Part shown: positions 30,379 through 39,165 of the stretch, one piece after another
Numbering within the stretch: the first letter of the stretch is position 1
Layout of the letters: each line of letters starts with the position of its first letter
Assembly: GCF_005491205.1 (NCBI RefSeq)
Contig: NZ_CP028035.1
Span: 1,488,001 to 1,552,000 of the forward strand
DNA: 64,000 nucleotides
Reading direction: 5' to 3'
Source: Nissabacter sp. SGAir0207
GTDB taxonomy: Bacteria; Pseudomonadota; Gammaproteobacteria; Enterobacterales; Enterobacteriaceae
Position numbers and translations under genes: made by a program
Notes under the pieces: model-generated
Told to the model about the DNA's origin: nothing
The model's database searches: none
The model's input: only the letters and a program-made list of their open reading frames with translations

Positions 30379-30399
30379 TGGGGTAGCGTGGGGTATGAT
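30379..30399 (+). promoter_or_regulatory. ops-like sequence and TATGAT -10 candidate before galE
   Basis: TGGGGTAGCGTG (30379-30390) matches the ops element at 10 of 12 positions, with nine in a row. TATGAT (30394-30399) could be a -10, but no good -35 is seen. A 9-base match is expected by chance about once in a window this size, so the ops reading is weak. Confidence 0.25.
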
Positions 30400-30476
30400 G
30401 AAAAAAGAGTGAATTTGCAACACGTTACCCATCCAACTTTTCGCCAGTCAGGCCCATGGGCCAATCAGGAGTGATT

Positions 30477-31496
30477 ATGTCCATTCTCGTTACCGGCGGC
30501 GCCGGTTATATCGGTTCCCACACCGTACTCAGCCTGTTGTCACGTGGTGACGACGTGGTGGTGCTGGATAACCTCTCCAACGCCTCCGCTGAATCGCTGA
30601 ACCGTGTGGCGCAGCTGGCCGGCAAGGCCGCCACCTTCTATCAGGGCGATATTCTGGATCGCCAAATCCTGCAAACGATTTTTGCCGAGCACCAGATTGA
30701 GTCCGTGATCCATTTCGCCGGGCTGAAGGCGGTGGGGGAGTCAACCCGCAAGCCGCTGGAGTACTATGAGAACAACGTCAGCGGCACTGTGGTGCTGCTG
30801 GAAGAGATGCGCAACGCTGGCGTCTACAACTTCATCTTCAGCTCCTCCGCCACCGTTTACGGTACGGACGCGCCGGTTCCCTACGTGGAGACCACGCCCA
30901 TCGGTGGCACCACCAGCCCCTATGGCACCTCCAAACTGATGGTGGAGCAGATCCTGAAGGATTACGCGAAAGCCGATGAGAAGCTGCGTGTTATTGCCCT
31001 GCGTTACTTCAACCCGGTTGGCGCCCACGAGTCGGGGCTGATTGGCGAAGACCCGAATGGCATCCCGAACAACCTGCTGCCCTACATTGCCCAGGTGGCG
31101 ATTGGCAAGCTCGAGTCACTCGGCATCTTTGGCGGCGACTACGACACCAAGGATGGCACTGGCGTGCGTGACTACATCCACGTGGTGGATCTGGCCGAAG
31201 GGCACCTGAAGGCGATGGATCATTTGGCCAAAATGCAGGGCTACAAGGCCTATAACCTGGGCGCTGGCGTCGGTTATTCGGTGCTGGAGATGGTGCAGGC
31301 GTTTGAGAAGGCCTCTGGCCGCAACGTGCCTTACACCATCAAACCGCGCCGCGATGGCGACCTGCCGGCCTTCTGGGCCGATGCCCGTCTGGCAAAACAG
31401 GATTTGGACTGGGAAGTGACGCGTGGCATCGACGCCATGATGCGTGACACCTGGAACTGGCAGAGCAAAAACCCGAATGGCTACAAAAGCCAGTAA
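30477..31496 (+). CDS. galE: UDP-glucose 4-epimerase
   Basis: 339 residues from the ATG at 30477, after CAGGAGTGATT. Interconverts UDP-glucose and UDP-galactose with tightly bound [13 protein letters not shown] is the Rossmann glycine motif, the catalytic pair is SSSATVYG and YGTSK, and NPVGAHESG and the C-terminal [14 protein letters not shown] are typical. Provides UDP-galactose for WbaP. It ends at a strong terminator. Confidence 0.97.
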   Translation: MSILVTGGAGYIGSHTVLSLLSRGDDVVVLDNLSNASAESLNRVAQLAGKAATFYQGDILDRQILQTIFAEHQIESVIHFAGLKAVGESTRKPLEYYENNVSGTVVLLEEMRNAGVYNFIFSSSATVYGTDAPVPYVETTPIGGTTSPYGTSKLMVEQILKDYAKADEKLRVIALRYFNPVGAHESGLIGEDPNGIPNNLLPYIAQVAIGKLESLGIFGGDYDTKDGTGVRDYIHVVDLAEGHLKAMDHLAKMQGYKAYNLGAGVGYSVLEMVQAFEKASGRNVPYTIKPRRDGDLPAFWADARLAKQDLDWEVTRGIDAMMRDTWNWQSKNPNGYKSQ

Positions 31497-31510
31497 GGGC
31501 TGGAAAAGTC

Positions 31511-31537
31511 AAAGGGCGCCTGCGGGCGCCCTTTTTT
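31511..31537 (+). terminator. Rho-independent terminator after galE
   Basis: GGGCGCC and GGCGCCC form a 7-bp GC stem with a short loop, followed by T7. It closes the beta-helix-wzxC-galE block. Confidence 0.93.
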
Positions 31538-31727
31538 TATCTGACAATTTATGCTGACAGGGCAGGGGGTTAGCGGCCAATAATTGTGAGGGGCGGGGGG
31601 CTGGTCAAGCGGATGGCAGTGTGTATACTGCTTGGCAAATTCGGATTATTCGCAAAACAGTGAAGGGCCGCCAGCCCGGCCGGCGCCCCGCACCCACCGT
31701 CCCATCGTTACCCAAGAGGCAAGTTTC

Positions 31728-32615
31728 ATGATGAAAGCCGTTATCCCCGTCGCTGGCCTTGGCACCCGTATGCTGCCCGCCACCAAGGCCATCCCGAAAG
31801 AGATGTTGCCAATCGTGGATAAACCCCTGATCCAGTATATCGTCAATGAGTGCGCCGCCGCGGGCATCAAAGAGATCATTCTGGTCACCCACTCCTCCAA
31901 AAACGCCATCGAGAACCACTTCGATACGTCTTTTGAGCTGGAGAGTATGCTGGAGAGCCGCGTCAAGCGCCAGTTGCTGGAGGAGGTGCAGTCCATCTGC
32001 CCGAAAGGGGTGACGGTGATGAACGTACGTCAGGGCCACTCCAAGGGGCTGGGTCACGCCATTCTGTGCGCCCGCCCGCTGATTGGCGATGAGCCGTTTG
32101 CCGTGCTGCTGCCTGACGTGCTGATGGACGATGTGGCATGTGACCTGAAACAGGACAACCTGGCCGCGATGCTGGCGCGTTTTGAGGAGACACAGACCAG
32201 CCAGATTATGGTGGAGCCGGTGCCGGAACAGGATGTCTCAAAATATGGCATCGTCGATTGCGCCGGGCAGGTGCCGGCCAGCGGCGCTACCGCGCCAATG
32301 CACGCCATCGTCGAGAAGCCCGAGATCGAACAGGCTCCCTCCAACCTCGCGGTGGTGGGGCGCTATGTGCTCTCCAAAGCGATCTGGCCGCTGTTGCAGG
32401 TCACACCGTACGGTGCAGGCAATGAGATCCAGCTGACCGACGCCATTGCCATGCTGATGGAGAGCAACCCGGTGGAGGCTTACTCCATTGTGGGCCGTTC
32501 CCACGACTGCGGTGACAAGTTCGGCTACCTGAAGGCCTTCGTGGAATATGGGATGCGCCACCCGACGCAGGGCGAGGCGTTCAGCGCCTGGCTGAAGCAG
32601 ACGCTGGCCTCCTGA
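31728..32615 (+). CDS. galU: UTP-glucose-1-phosphate uridylyltransferase
   Basis: 295 residues; the start may be 31728 or the next Met codon 31731. [17 protein letters not shown] has the Thr of active Gal[19 protein letters not shown] the acidic metal site, and [12 protein letters not shown] the GalU form (not GalF). It stands alone between terminators with a candidate -10 TATACT at 31624 and a weak -35 TGGTCA 16 bases upstream, so it is probably the housekeeping copy. Close paralogue of the 22.9-kb gene. Confidence 0.95.
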   Translation: MMKAVIPVAGLGTRMLPATKAIPKEMLPIVDKPLIQYIVNECAAAGIKEIILVTHSSKNAIENHFDTSFELESMLESRVKRQLLEEVQSICPKGVTVMNVRQGHSKGLGHAILCARPLIGDEPFAVLLPDVLMDDVACDLKQDNLAAMLARFEETQTSQIMVEPVPEQDVSKYGIVDCAGQVPASGATAPMHAIVEKPEIEQAPSNLAVVGRYVLSKAIWPLLQVTPYGAGNEIQLTDAIAMLMESNPVEAYSIVGRSHDCGDKFGYLKAFVEYGMRHPTQGEAFSAWLKQTLAS

Positions 32616-32627
32616 GCCAATAAAAAA

Positions 32628-32653
32628 GCACAGCCTTGGCTGTGCTTTTTTTT
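32628..32653. terminator. Bidirectional terminator between galU and rmlA
   Basis: AGCACAGC and GCTGTGCT pair around a short loop, with A6 on the left and T8 on the right, so it can end both galU (plus) and rmlBA (minus) transcripts. Confidence 0.92.
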
Positions 32654-32667
32654 GCCGCCATGCGGCA

Positions 32668-33534
32668 TCACTCCATGATCAACCCTTTCAGGTACTGGCC
32701 ATAGGAAGTTTTGCCCAGCAGCTGTGCCTGCTCCGCCACCTGGCCCGCGCTCAGCCAGCCCTTGCGGAAAGCGATCTCCTCCAGACAGGCCACCTTGAAG
32801 CCCTGACGCTTCTCAATGGTGTGGATGAACTGTGACGCCTCCACCATGCTGTCATGGGTGCCGGTATCCAGCCAGGCAAAGCCACGTCCCAGCAGCTCGA
32901 CCTTCAGATTTCCCTGTTGCAGGTACATCTCATTAAGCGTGGTGATCTCCAACTCGCCGCGATGGGAGGGCTTGACCTGTTTCGCCATCTCCACCACATG
33001 CTCATCGTAAAAGTAGAGGCCAGTCACCGCCCAGTGGGATTTCGGCTTCACCGGCTTCTCTTCAATCGAGAGCGCGTTGAACTTGTCATCAAACTCCACC
33101 ACGCCAAAGCGCTCGGGATCCATCACCTGATAGCCGAAGACGGTGGCACCCTGTGTGCGTGCGGCCACGCTCTCCAGCTTCTGGCCGAACCCCTGACCGA
33201 AGTAGATGTTGTCACCCAGCACCAGCGCGCAGCGTTCACCATTGATGAACTCCTCACCAATGATGAAAGCTTGCGCCAAACCGTCTGGCGACGGCTGTTC
33301 TGCATAGGAGAAAGAGACGCCAAACTGTGAGCCATCGCCCAGCAGGCGTTTGAAGGCTGGCAGGTCATCCGGGGTGGAGATCACCAGGATGTCGCGGATA
33401 CCCGCCAGCATCAGCACCGAGATCGGATAGTAGATCATCGGCTTGTCATAAATCGGAAGCAGCTGTTTTGAGATGCCACGTGTAATCGGATAAAGGCGGG
33501 TGCCGGAGCCGCCCGCTAAAACGATGCCTTTCAT
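32668..33534 (-). CDS. rmlA: Glucose-1-phosphate thymidylyltransferase
   Basis: 288 residues from the ATG at 33534, preceded by GGAAGGTG; a 20-residue upstream extension is rejected. First step of dTDP-L-rhamnose synthesis: dTTP plus glucose-1-phosphate. [18 protein letters not shown] is the nucleotide loop, and [31 protein letters not shown] and [14 protein letters not shown] are RmlA signatures. Follows rmlB with 19 bases between them, on the minus strand. Its partners rmlC and rmlD are divergently transcribed. Confidence 0.96.
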   Translation of the reverse strand: MKGIVLAGGSGTRLYPITRGISKQLLPIYDKPMIYYPISVLMLAGIRDILVISTPDDLPAFKRLLGDGSQFGVSFSYAEQPSPDGLAQAFIIGEEFINGERCALVLGDNIYFGQGFGQKLESVAARTQGATVFGYQVMDPERFGVVEFDDKFNALSIEEKPVKPKSHWAVTGLYFYDEHVVEMAKQVKPSHRGELEITTLNEMYLQQGNLKVELLGRGFAWLDTGTHDSMVEASQFIHTIEKRQGFKVACLEEIAFRKGWLSAGQVAEQAQLLGKTSYGQYLKGLIME

Positions 33535-33553
33535 TAATACACCTTCCAGGGAG

Positions 33554-34618
33554 TTATTTTTGCAGGCCCAATCGTTGGCCGGCGTACGAACCATCCTGTA
33601 CGCGCTGCCACCACTCTTTATTGTCCAGATACCACTGCACGGTTTTCAGGATACCGCTTTCAAAGGTCTCTTCCGGTTTCCAGCCCAAGGTGCGCTCGAT
33701 CTTACTGGCATCAATGGCATAACGCATATCATGGCCGGGGCGGTCTGTCACATACGTGATCAGGTCGGCAAAATGGGCCACGCCTGCGGGCTTTTCGCTG
33801 ATTAGCTCGTCCAGGATGCCGCAAATGGTCTTCACCACATCAATGTTTTTGCGCTCATTATGGCCGCCGATATTGTAGGTCTCGCCAATCTCGCCCTCGG
33901 TAACCACTTTGTAGAGCGCCCGTGCGTGATCCTCTACATACAGCCAGTCACGAACCTGCTGGCCATTGCCATACACCGGCAGCGGCTTACCGGCCAGCGC
34001 ATTCAGGATAATCAGCGGGATCAACTTCTCCGGGAAGTGATAGGGGCCATAGTTGTTGGAGCAGTTGGTCACCAGCGTCGGCAAGCCATAGGTACGCTGC
34101 CAGGCGCGTACCAGATGGTCGCTCGAGGCCTTGGAGGCAGAGTAGGGGCTGCTCGGCGCATACGGCGTGGTCTCGGTGAACAGGTCATCGGTGCCATGCA
34201 GGTCGCCATACACCTCGTCCGTGGAGATGTGGTGCAGCCGGAACGCCGCCTTGCGGGCTGGCTCCAGGGCCGCCCAGTAGTGGCGTGCCGCCTCCAACAG
34301 GCTGTAAGTACCAATGATATTGGTCTCGATAAACGCCGCCGGCCCATCGATTGAGCGATCAACGTGGCTCTCTGCCGCCAGATGCATCACGGCGTCCGGC
34401 TGGTACTCCGCAAACAGCGTATCCAACGCCGTGCGATCGCAAATATTGACCTGGGCAAAGCGATAACGGGGATGTTCGGCCACCCCTGCCAGCGACTCCA
34501 AATTCCCTGCATAGGTGAGACTGTCTACCACCAGAACACTGTCGTCCGTGTGGTTAATGATGTGGCGCACTACCGCCGAACCGATGAAACCAGCACCACC
34601 CGTAACCAAAATTTTCAT
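33554..34618 (-). CDS. rmlB: dTDP-glucose 4,6-dehydratase
   Basis: 354 residues. Second step of dTDP-rhamnose synthesis. The short-chain dehydrogenase fold shows [28 protein letters not shown], the catalytic [10 protein letters not shown] and [33 protein letters not shown] and [13 protein letters not shown] complete the signature. First gene of the minus-strand rmlBA pair; a TATAAT (34740-34745 read on the minus strand) lies about 120 bases upstream, with only a weak -35. Confidence 0.97.
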   Translation of the reverse strand: MKILVTGGAGFIGSAVVRHIINHTDDSVLVVDSLTYAGNLESLAGVAEHPRYRFAQVNICDRTALDTLFAEYQPDAVMHLAAESHVDRSIDGPAAFIETNIIGTYSLLEAARHYWAALEPARKAAFRLHHISTDEVYGDLHGTDDLFTETTPYAPSSPYSASKASSDHLVRAWQRTYGLPTLVTNCSNNYGPYHFPEKLIPLIILNALAGKPLPVYGNGQQVRDWLYVEDHARALYKVVTEGEIGETYNIGGHNERKNIDVVKTICGILDELISEKPAGVAHFADLITYVTDRPGHDMRYAIDASKIERTLGWKPEETFESGILKTVQWYLDNKEWWQRVQDGSYAGQRLGLQK

Positions 34619-34947
34619 AACATTAGACTCATATCTGGAATTTTTATCCTCACGCTAGCGTGAGTCTCTCAGGGGTATCCTTGGGAGGCGCGCCGCCTGC
34701 TGCCTTGCGCCCACTGCCAATCTGATACAAAACCGCTGAATTATACTGTTGGCAAGATATGCTGAACAGTAAATAAGAGGGAATCAAAAACTTCCCCATT
34801 GTTAAAAAAAACTGAATTTTCGGATTATTCGCACATGATTTTACAGTAAAAACACAAAATCTTAAACCAATACTTACGCAAGTGAAAGTTGGCATGAATA
34901 TTGATTGAGGAAACATAAGGCGAGGAATTATCTGAGGCAGTATTCTT

Positions 34948-34961
34948 TAAGAATTTTCTTA
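34948..34961. promoter_or_regulatory. RcsAB box
   Basis: TAAGAATTTTCTTA matches the palindromic RcsAB pattern TAAGAATATTCTTA at 13 of 14 positions. It lies about 80 bp upstream of the start expected from the rmlC promoter candidate and about 200 bp from the rmlB -10. Activation of the rhamnose polymer genes by the Rcs phosphorelay is inferred. Confidence 0.65.
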
Positions 34962-35000
34962 AGGTGAATTACTAAAACTCTGCTATTAGGACAAAGTACT

Positions 35001-35029
35001 TTGGCTGCTATCTTAAATGCAGTTACAAA
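35001..35029 (+). promoter_or_regulatory. Candidate sigma-70 promoter for rmlC operon
   Basis: TTGGCT (35001-35006) and TACAAA (35024-35029) are spaced 17 bases, each 4 of 6 to consensus. The weak match suits an activator-dependent promoter, and an RcsAB box lies just upstream. Confidence 0.4.
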
Positions 35030-35365
35030 AGTAAATCGGGTAACCATTTTAAGTTATTGATTTGAATGATTAAAATTTATTGTGTTCTGGATTTAACCAT
35101 CACTTGGCTATTTTCTTTTGCATTCATCTCGGTACTATTAAAAGCGAGGGCAAAAGAAAGCTGCTAGCATGGTGCCTGACTTGGCAATAGGTTGGGGCTA
35201 ATTTCACAGTGGGTTTTCTGTCGCAACAATTAAGCTGTGCTAACATACTGGGATTATTTCCGTAACAATCAGAAGCATAATGATTTGGCTTTTGATAGAG
35301 TCTTTTCCCAATGGCATAAATATTGGAAGCACCCAACGTGCGTCAGTATAAGAGTGAATAATGAA

Positions 35366-35899
35366 ATGAATGTGATTGAGACCCGGGTTAAAGGTGTGAA
35401 GCTGGTACAGCCAACCGTGTTTGGCGACCAGCGCGGCTTCTTCCTGGAAACTTTCCAGAAAGATCGTTATCAACAGTTGCTGGATATCGACCTTGAGTTT
35501 GTGCAGGACAACCACTCCCGGTCGAGCCAGGGGGTACTGCGCGGCCTCCATTTTCAGACGGCCCATCCGCAAGGAAAACTGGTACGCGTGGTGCGCGGCG
35601 AGGTGTTTGATGTGGTGGTGGATATCCGCCCGGACTCCCCGACCTTCCGCCAATGGGTGGGCGTAACCCTCTCTGAGGCCAACAAGAACCAGCTGTGGGT
35701 ACCGCCGGGTCTGGCGCACGGCTTTGTGGTGATTTCAGAGTTTGCCGATTTTGAGTACAAATGCACCGATTACTATGATCCGGCCAATGAGGGTTGCCTC
35801 ATCTGGAACGACCCGGAAATAGGTATTGAATGGCCGGTCGCCGAGCCGAAGCTCTCGGCCAAGGATCAGCAAGGCAAAGCGTTCTCAGAGCTTTTTTGA
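35366..35899 (+). CDS. rmlC: dTDP-4-dehydrorhamnose 3,5-epimerase
   Basis: 177 residues from the ATG at 35366; the open frame runs upstream but without conserved sequence. Third step of the dTDP-rhamnose path. FGDQRGFFLETFQKDRY, QDNHSRSSQGVLRGLHFQ, VFDVVVDIRPDSPTF and WVPPGLAHGFVV are RmlC signatures, with the catalytic His in RGLHFQ and the conserved Tyr in CTDYYDP. A Rho-independent terminator separates it from rmlD. Confidence 0.96.
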   Translation: MNVIETRVKGVKLVQPTVFGDQRGFFLETFQKDRYQQLLDIDLEFVQDNHSRSSQGVLRGLHFQTAHPQGKLVRVVRGEVFDVVVDIRPDSPTFRQWVGVTLSEANKNQLWVPPGLAHGFVVISEFADFEYKCTDYYDPANEGCLIWNDPEIGIEWPVAEPKLSAKDQQGKAFSELF

Positions 35900-35922
35900 T
35901 AACAGGCTCGCCTCGCAGCAAG

Positions 35923-35949
35923 GCCCCGGGAGGAACCCCGGGGCTTTTT
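35923..35949 (+). terminator. Terminator inside the rml operon (rmlC-rmlD)
   Basis: GCCCCGGG (35923-35930) pairs with CCCGGGGC (35937-35944) and is followed by T5. It lies between two genes of one pathway, so it probably reduces rather than blocks expression of rmlD-wzm-wzt and the glycosyltransferases. Confidence 0.8.
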
Positions 35950-36000
35950 CCCTTCTGGAGGCCGGGTGTTCGATCTTTATTCAGGGTAGCCAGTATAACT

Positions 36001-36873
36001 ATGAAATTGATGATCGTTGGCAGTGCGGGACAAGTGGGTAAAGAGCTGGTGCAGCGCGCGCCGGCGGAGTGGGAAGTGCTGGCCGTAGATCGCCAGCAGC
36101 TGGACATCACCGATGCCGCGCAGGTCAGCCATCGGGTGGCAGCGTTCCACCCTGACGTCATAATCAACGCGGCGGCCTACACGGCCGTTGATCGTGCCGA
36201 GAGCGAAGCGGCACTGGCCTATGCCATTAACCGGGATGGCCCAGCCGCGCTGGCCGCCGCTGCGCAGGCCTGTGGTGCGGCACTGCTGCACATCTCCACC
36301 GACTACGTCTTTCCTGGCGACAAGCCAGCGCCTTACCGCGAGGATGACCCGACTGGCCCAACCGGCATTTACGGCGCCAGCAAACTGGCGGGCGAAGAGG
36401 CGGTAACGGCCGCCTGCCCGCGTCACATCATCCTGCGCACCGCCTGGGTATTTGGCGCTCACGGCCACAACTTTGTCAAAACCATGATCCGGCTGGCCAA
36501 GGATCGTGACCAACTCTCTGTGGTGGGTGACCAGTTCGGCAGCCCGACCTATGCCGGTGACATCGCGCTGGCGCTGCTGACCCTCGCCCGCCGGGTGGCG
36601 GATGGTCAGGATGTCGCTTGGGGCATCTACCACTACAGCGGTGCCCCCTACACCTGCTGGGCTGACTTCGCCCGCGCGGTGATTGAGCAGGCCGTTGAGG
36701 CCGGCTATGTCGCCCGTCTGCCGGATATTCGTCCTATTACTACGGCAGAGTATCCAACGCCCGCCCGGCGCCCGGCCAACTCCCGGCTGGATTGCCGCAA
36801 AATTGAGGCAGCGTTCGGCATTGCCCCGAGTGACTGGCAGGCAGCGCTGCGTGACATCGCACCCTATGCCTGA
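36001..36873 (+). CDS. rmlD: dTDP-4-dehydrorhamnose reductase
   Basis: 290 residues from the ATG at 36001. Final NAD(P)H-dependent step to dTDP-L-rhamnose. IVGSAGQVGKEL is the glycine motif. INAAAYTAVDRAESE, HISTDYVFPGDK, IYGASKLAGE (catalytic Tyr and Lys) and RTAWVFGAHGHNFV are RmlD marks. With rmlA, rmlB and rmlC the whole path is present. wzm follows after 86 bases. Confidence 0.96.
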   Translation: MKLMIVGSAGQVGKELVQRAPAEWEVLAVDRQQLDITDAAQVSHRVAAFHPDVIINAAAYTAVDRAESEAALAYAINRDGPAALAAAAQACGAALLHISTDYVFPGDKPAPYREDDPTGPTGIYGASKLAGEEAVTAACPRHIILRTAWVFGAHGHNFVKTMIRLAKDRDQLSVVGDQFGSPTYAGDIALALLTLARRVADGQDVAWGIYHYSGAPYTCWADFARAVIEQAVEAGYVARLPDIRPITTAEYPTPARRPANSRLDCRKIEAAFGIAPSDWQAALRDIAPYA

Positions 36874-36959
36874 CGGAGCCAGCTGCGCCGCCACGTAAGG
36901 AGAGTGCTTCCCGGCCTGGCCGGGGAGCCGTCAACAGGAAGCAAGGTAAGAGAAAGGTA

Positions 36960-37793
36960 ATGAATCCACATTCGCGCAAGCCCGCCTCGCTGCTCTCATT
37001 GGCAGCCAACACCTGGGTACACCGGAACCTCATTTATCAGATGGCCAAACGGGATGTGATCGGGCGTTACAAAGGCTCGGTCATGGGCCTGCTCTGGTCA
37101 TTCATCAACCCCATTTTTATGCTGGCGGTCTACACGCTGGTCTTCTCTGTGGTCTTCAAGGCTCGCTGGGCCGGGGCGGATGCCAGTGAATCGAAAATGG
37201 ATTTTGCCATCATTCTGTTTGTCGGATTAATCACCCACGGCCTGTTCGCCGAAGTGCTCAATCGCGCGCCCTTTCTGATTGTCCAAAATGCCAACTATGT
37301 GAAGAAAGTGGTGTTCCCGCTGGAGATTTTGCCCATCGTCACCCTCTGCTCAGTGCTGTTCCACAGCCTGATCAGTCTGCTGGTACTGCTGGTGGCCTTT
37401 TTCATCTTCAACGGCCACCTCTACTGGACAGCGCTGTTCGCGCCGCTGGTGTTTTTGCCGCTGCTGCTCATGACGCTCGGGCTGGCGTGGTTTGTCGCCT
37501 CGCTTGGGGTCTTTGTGCGCGATGTCGGACAGACGGTCTCGTTGCTGATGATTGTAATGATGTACCTCTCCACCGTGTTTTTCCCGATTGCCGCTCTGCC
37601 AGAAGAGTTGCAGCCAGTGATCCTGCTCAACCCGCTCACCTTCATTATCGAGCAGGCGCGGGCGGTGCTGATTTGGGGCAAATTGCCTGATTTTGCGGGC
37701 CTGGGAGCCTATACCCTGGTGGCGATGGTGGTGATGTGGCTGGGATATGCCTGGTTCCAAAAGACGAGAAAGGGATTTGCAGATGTCCTCTAA
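36960..37793 (+). CDS. wzm: O-polysaccharide ABC transporter permease Wzm
   Basis: 277 residues, ABC-2 type. IYQMAKRDVIGRYKGSVMGL and LWSFINPIFMLAVYTLVFSV form the classical N-terminal motif, and six membrane helices follow. ILLNPLTFIIEQARAVLIWG is typical near the C-terminus. With Wzt it exports a completed undecaprenyl-linked glycan. The last 11 bases overlap wzt. Confidence 0.95.
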   Translation: MNPHSRKPASLLSLAANTWVHRNLIYQMAKRDVIGRYKGSVMGLLWSFINPIFMLAVYTLVFSVVFKARWAGADASESKMDFAIILFVGLITHGLFAEVLNRAPFLIVQNANYVKKVVFPLEILPIVTLCSVLFHSLISLLVLLVAFFIFNGHLYWTALFAPLVFLPLLLMTLGLAWFVASLGVFVRDVGQTVSLLMIVMMYLSTVFFPIAALPEELQPVILLNPLTFIIEQARAVLIWGKLPDFAGLGAYTLVAMVVMWLGYAWFQKTRKGFADVL

Positions 37794-39165
37794 TGATTAT
37801 GCGATCCGCATTGAAAATATAAGCAAATGCTATCAGGTGTATGAGAGCCCCATTCGCCGGCTCCAACAATTTATCGTCCCACAATTTGATCGACGTCTTG
37901 GCCGACAGCCGCGAGTCTATCATCAGGATTTCTGGGCGCTGCGCGATGTCTCGCTGGAGTTGCCGCGTGGGCAGACAATGGGAATTGTCGGGCGCAATGG
38001 CTCAGGCAAATCGACATTGCTGCAAATCATCGCGGGTACGCTGACGCCCACTGCCGGTGATGTCAAAGTCAATGGCCGGGTAGCGGCGCTGCTGGAGCTG
38101 GGGGCTGGGTTTAACAATGATTTCAGCGGTCGGGACAACGTCTACCTGAACGCCTCGCTGTTGGGGCTGAGCCGCGAGGAGACCGACGCCAAACTGGATG
38201 ACATCCTCGCCTTTGCCGACATTGGCCACTTTATCGACTCGCCCGTGCGCGCCTACTCCAGCGGGATGCTGGTGCGACTGGCGTTTGCGGTGCAGGCGCA
38301 AATTGACCCGGAAATTTTGATCGTTGATGAGGCGCTGGCCGTCGGCGATGCCAAATTTCAGGCGAAATGTTTCGCGCGCCTGAAAAAGCTGAAAGAGCAG
38401 GGCACCTCCATTCTTTTTGTTTCACATGCCACTGAACAGATTGTCACCCACTGTGACAGTGCGCTGCTGCTCGATGGCGGCCATGTGCAGGTGCAGGGCA
38501 AGCCGCGTGACGTGGTCAACCGCTACCTGGATATCCTGTTTGGTAAGCCGCAAAAAGAGAAGGGCGCGCGCGAAGAGGCGGCAGCGCTAATTGAGGAGGC
38601 GGTGGTCGGAGAGACCGAACGCTCGGCCCGAGAAGAGGGCAAAACCCCAGCGCGCCTGCCGCTGAAAGCGTTGGTTGCAGGCAGCTATGATGAGCGGGTG
38701 AACTACAATCCGGCGGAGTACCGCTGGGGTGACCGCGCGGCTGAGCTGGTCGATTTCCATCTTGAGCAGGCGGGCGAGGCCTATCCAGTCAGCCTGACCC
38801 CGCGTGAGGAAATCCGTTTTACCTTCCGGGTACGCTTCAATGCGCTGGTGGTGCGCCCAATCTTTGGCTTTGCCGTCAAAACCAAGGAGGGGGTCACTAT
38901 CTATAACACCAACTCTGAAATTCAACATATTGACCTGCTGAATGAAGGTAAGCCCGGCGCTGAGACCCTGGTTACGGTGGTGATGCCTGTCACCCTGTAT
39001 GAAGGGGACTACTTTGTGTCAGTTGGGATCGCCAGCTGCTCCGCCAGCGGTGAAATCATTCCGCACGACCGCCGTTATGACTCAATCCATCTTACTGTGC
39101 AGCCGGTAGGGACGTTCACCGGTTTAGCTGATCTGAATGCGAGAATTAAATTTGAAACAGATTGA
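37783..39165 (+). CDS. wzt: O-polysaccharide ABC transporter ATPase Wzt with carbohydrate-binding C-terminus
   Basis: 460 residues from the ATG at 37783. The ATPase domain is about 1-245: Walker A GRNGSGKST, signature YSSGMLVRLAFAV, Walker B EILIVDEAL, switch VSHATEQ. A linker of charged residues (250-290) leads to a beta-rich C-terminal domain (about 300-458; FTFRVRFNALVVRPIFGFAV, EGDYFVSVGIASC), as in the Wzt C-terminal carbohydrate-binding domain. In O8/O9a-type systems that domain recognises the modified chain end before export. It overlaps the next gene by 29 bases. Confidence 0.95.
   Translation: MSSNDYAIRIENISKCYQVYESPIRRLQQFIVPQFDRRLGRQPRVYHQDFWALRDVSLELPRGQTMGIVGRNGSGKSTLLQIIAGTLTPTAGDVKVNGRVAALLELGAGFNNDFSGRDNVYLNASLLGLSREETDAKLDDILAFADIGHFIDSPVRAYSSGMLVRLAFAVQAQIDPEILIVDEALAVGDAKFQAKCFARLKKLKEQGTSILFVSHATEQIVTHCDSALLLDGGHVQVQGKPRDVVNRYLDILFGKPQKEKGAREEAAALIEEAVVGETERSAREEGKTPARLPLKALVAGSYDERVNYNPAEYRWGDRAAELVDFHLEQAGEAYPVSLTPREEIRFTFRVRFNALVVRPIFGFAVKTKEGVTIYNTNSEIQHIDLLNEGKPGAETLVTVVMPVTLYEGDYFVSVGIASCSASGEIIPHDRRYDSIHLTVQPVGTFTGLADLNARIKFETD

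Larger units (their letters stand above)
34619..35365. other. Divergent regulatory region between rmlB and rmlC
   Basis: About 750 bases without a convincing gene, strongly AT-rich compared with both flanks. It carries a minus-strand -10 for rmlBA, a near-perfect RcsAB box at 34948, a promoter candidate for rmlC at 35001 and a leader of about 330 bases. No JUMPstart or ops core was found here. Confidence 0.75.

Noticed and set aside
22882..32615. galU copies as an assembly or duplication artefact
   Set aside because: The two genes differ at many codons and amino acids and have different neighbours and regulation, so they are true paralogues.
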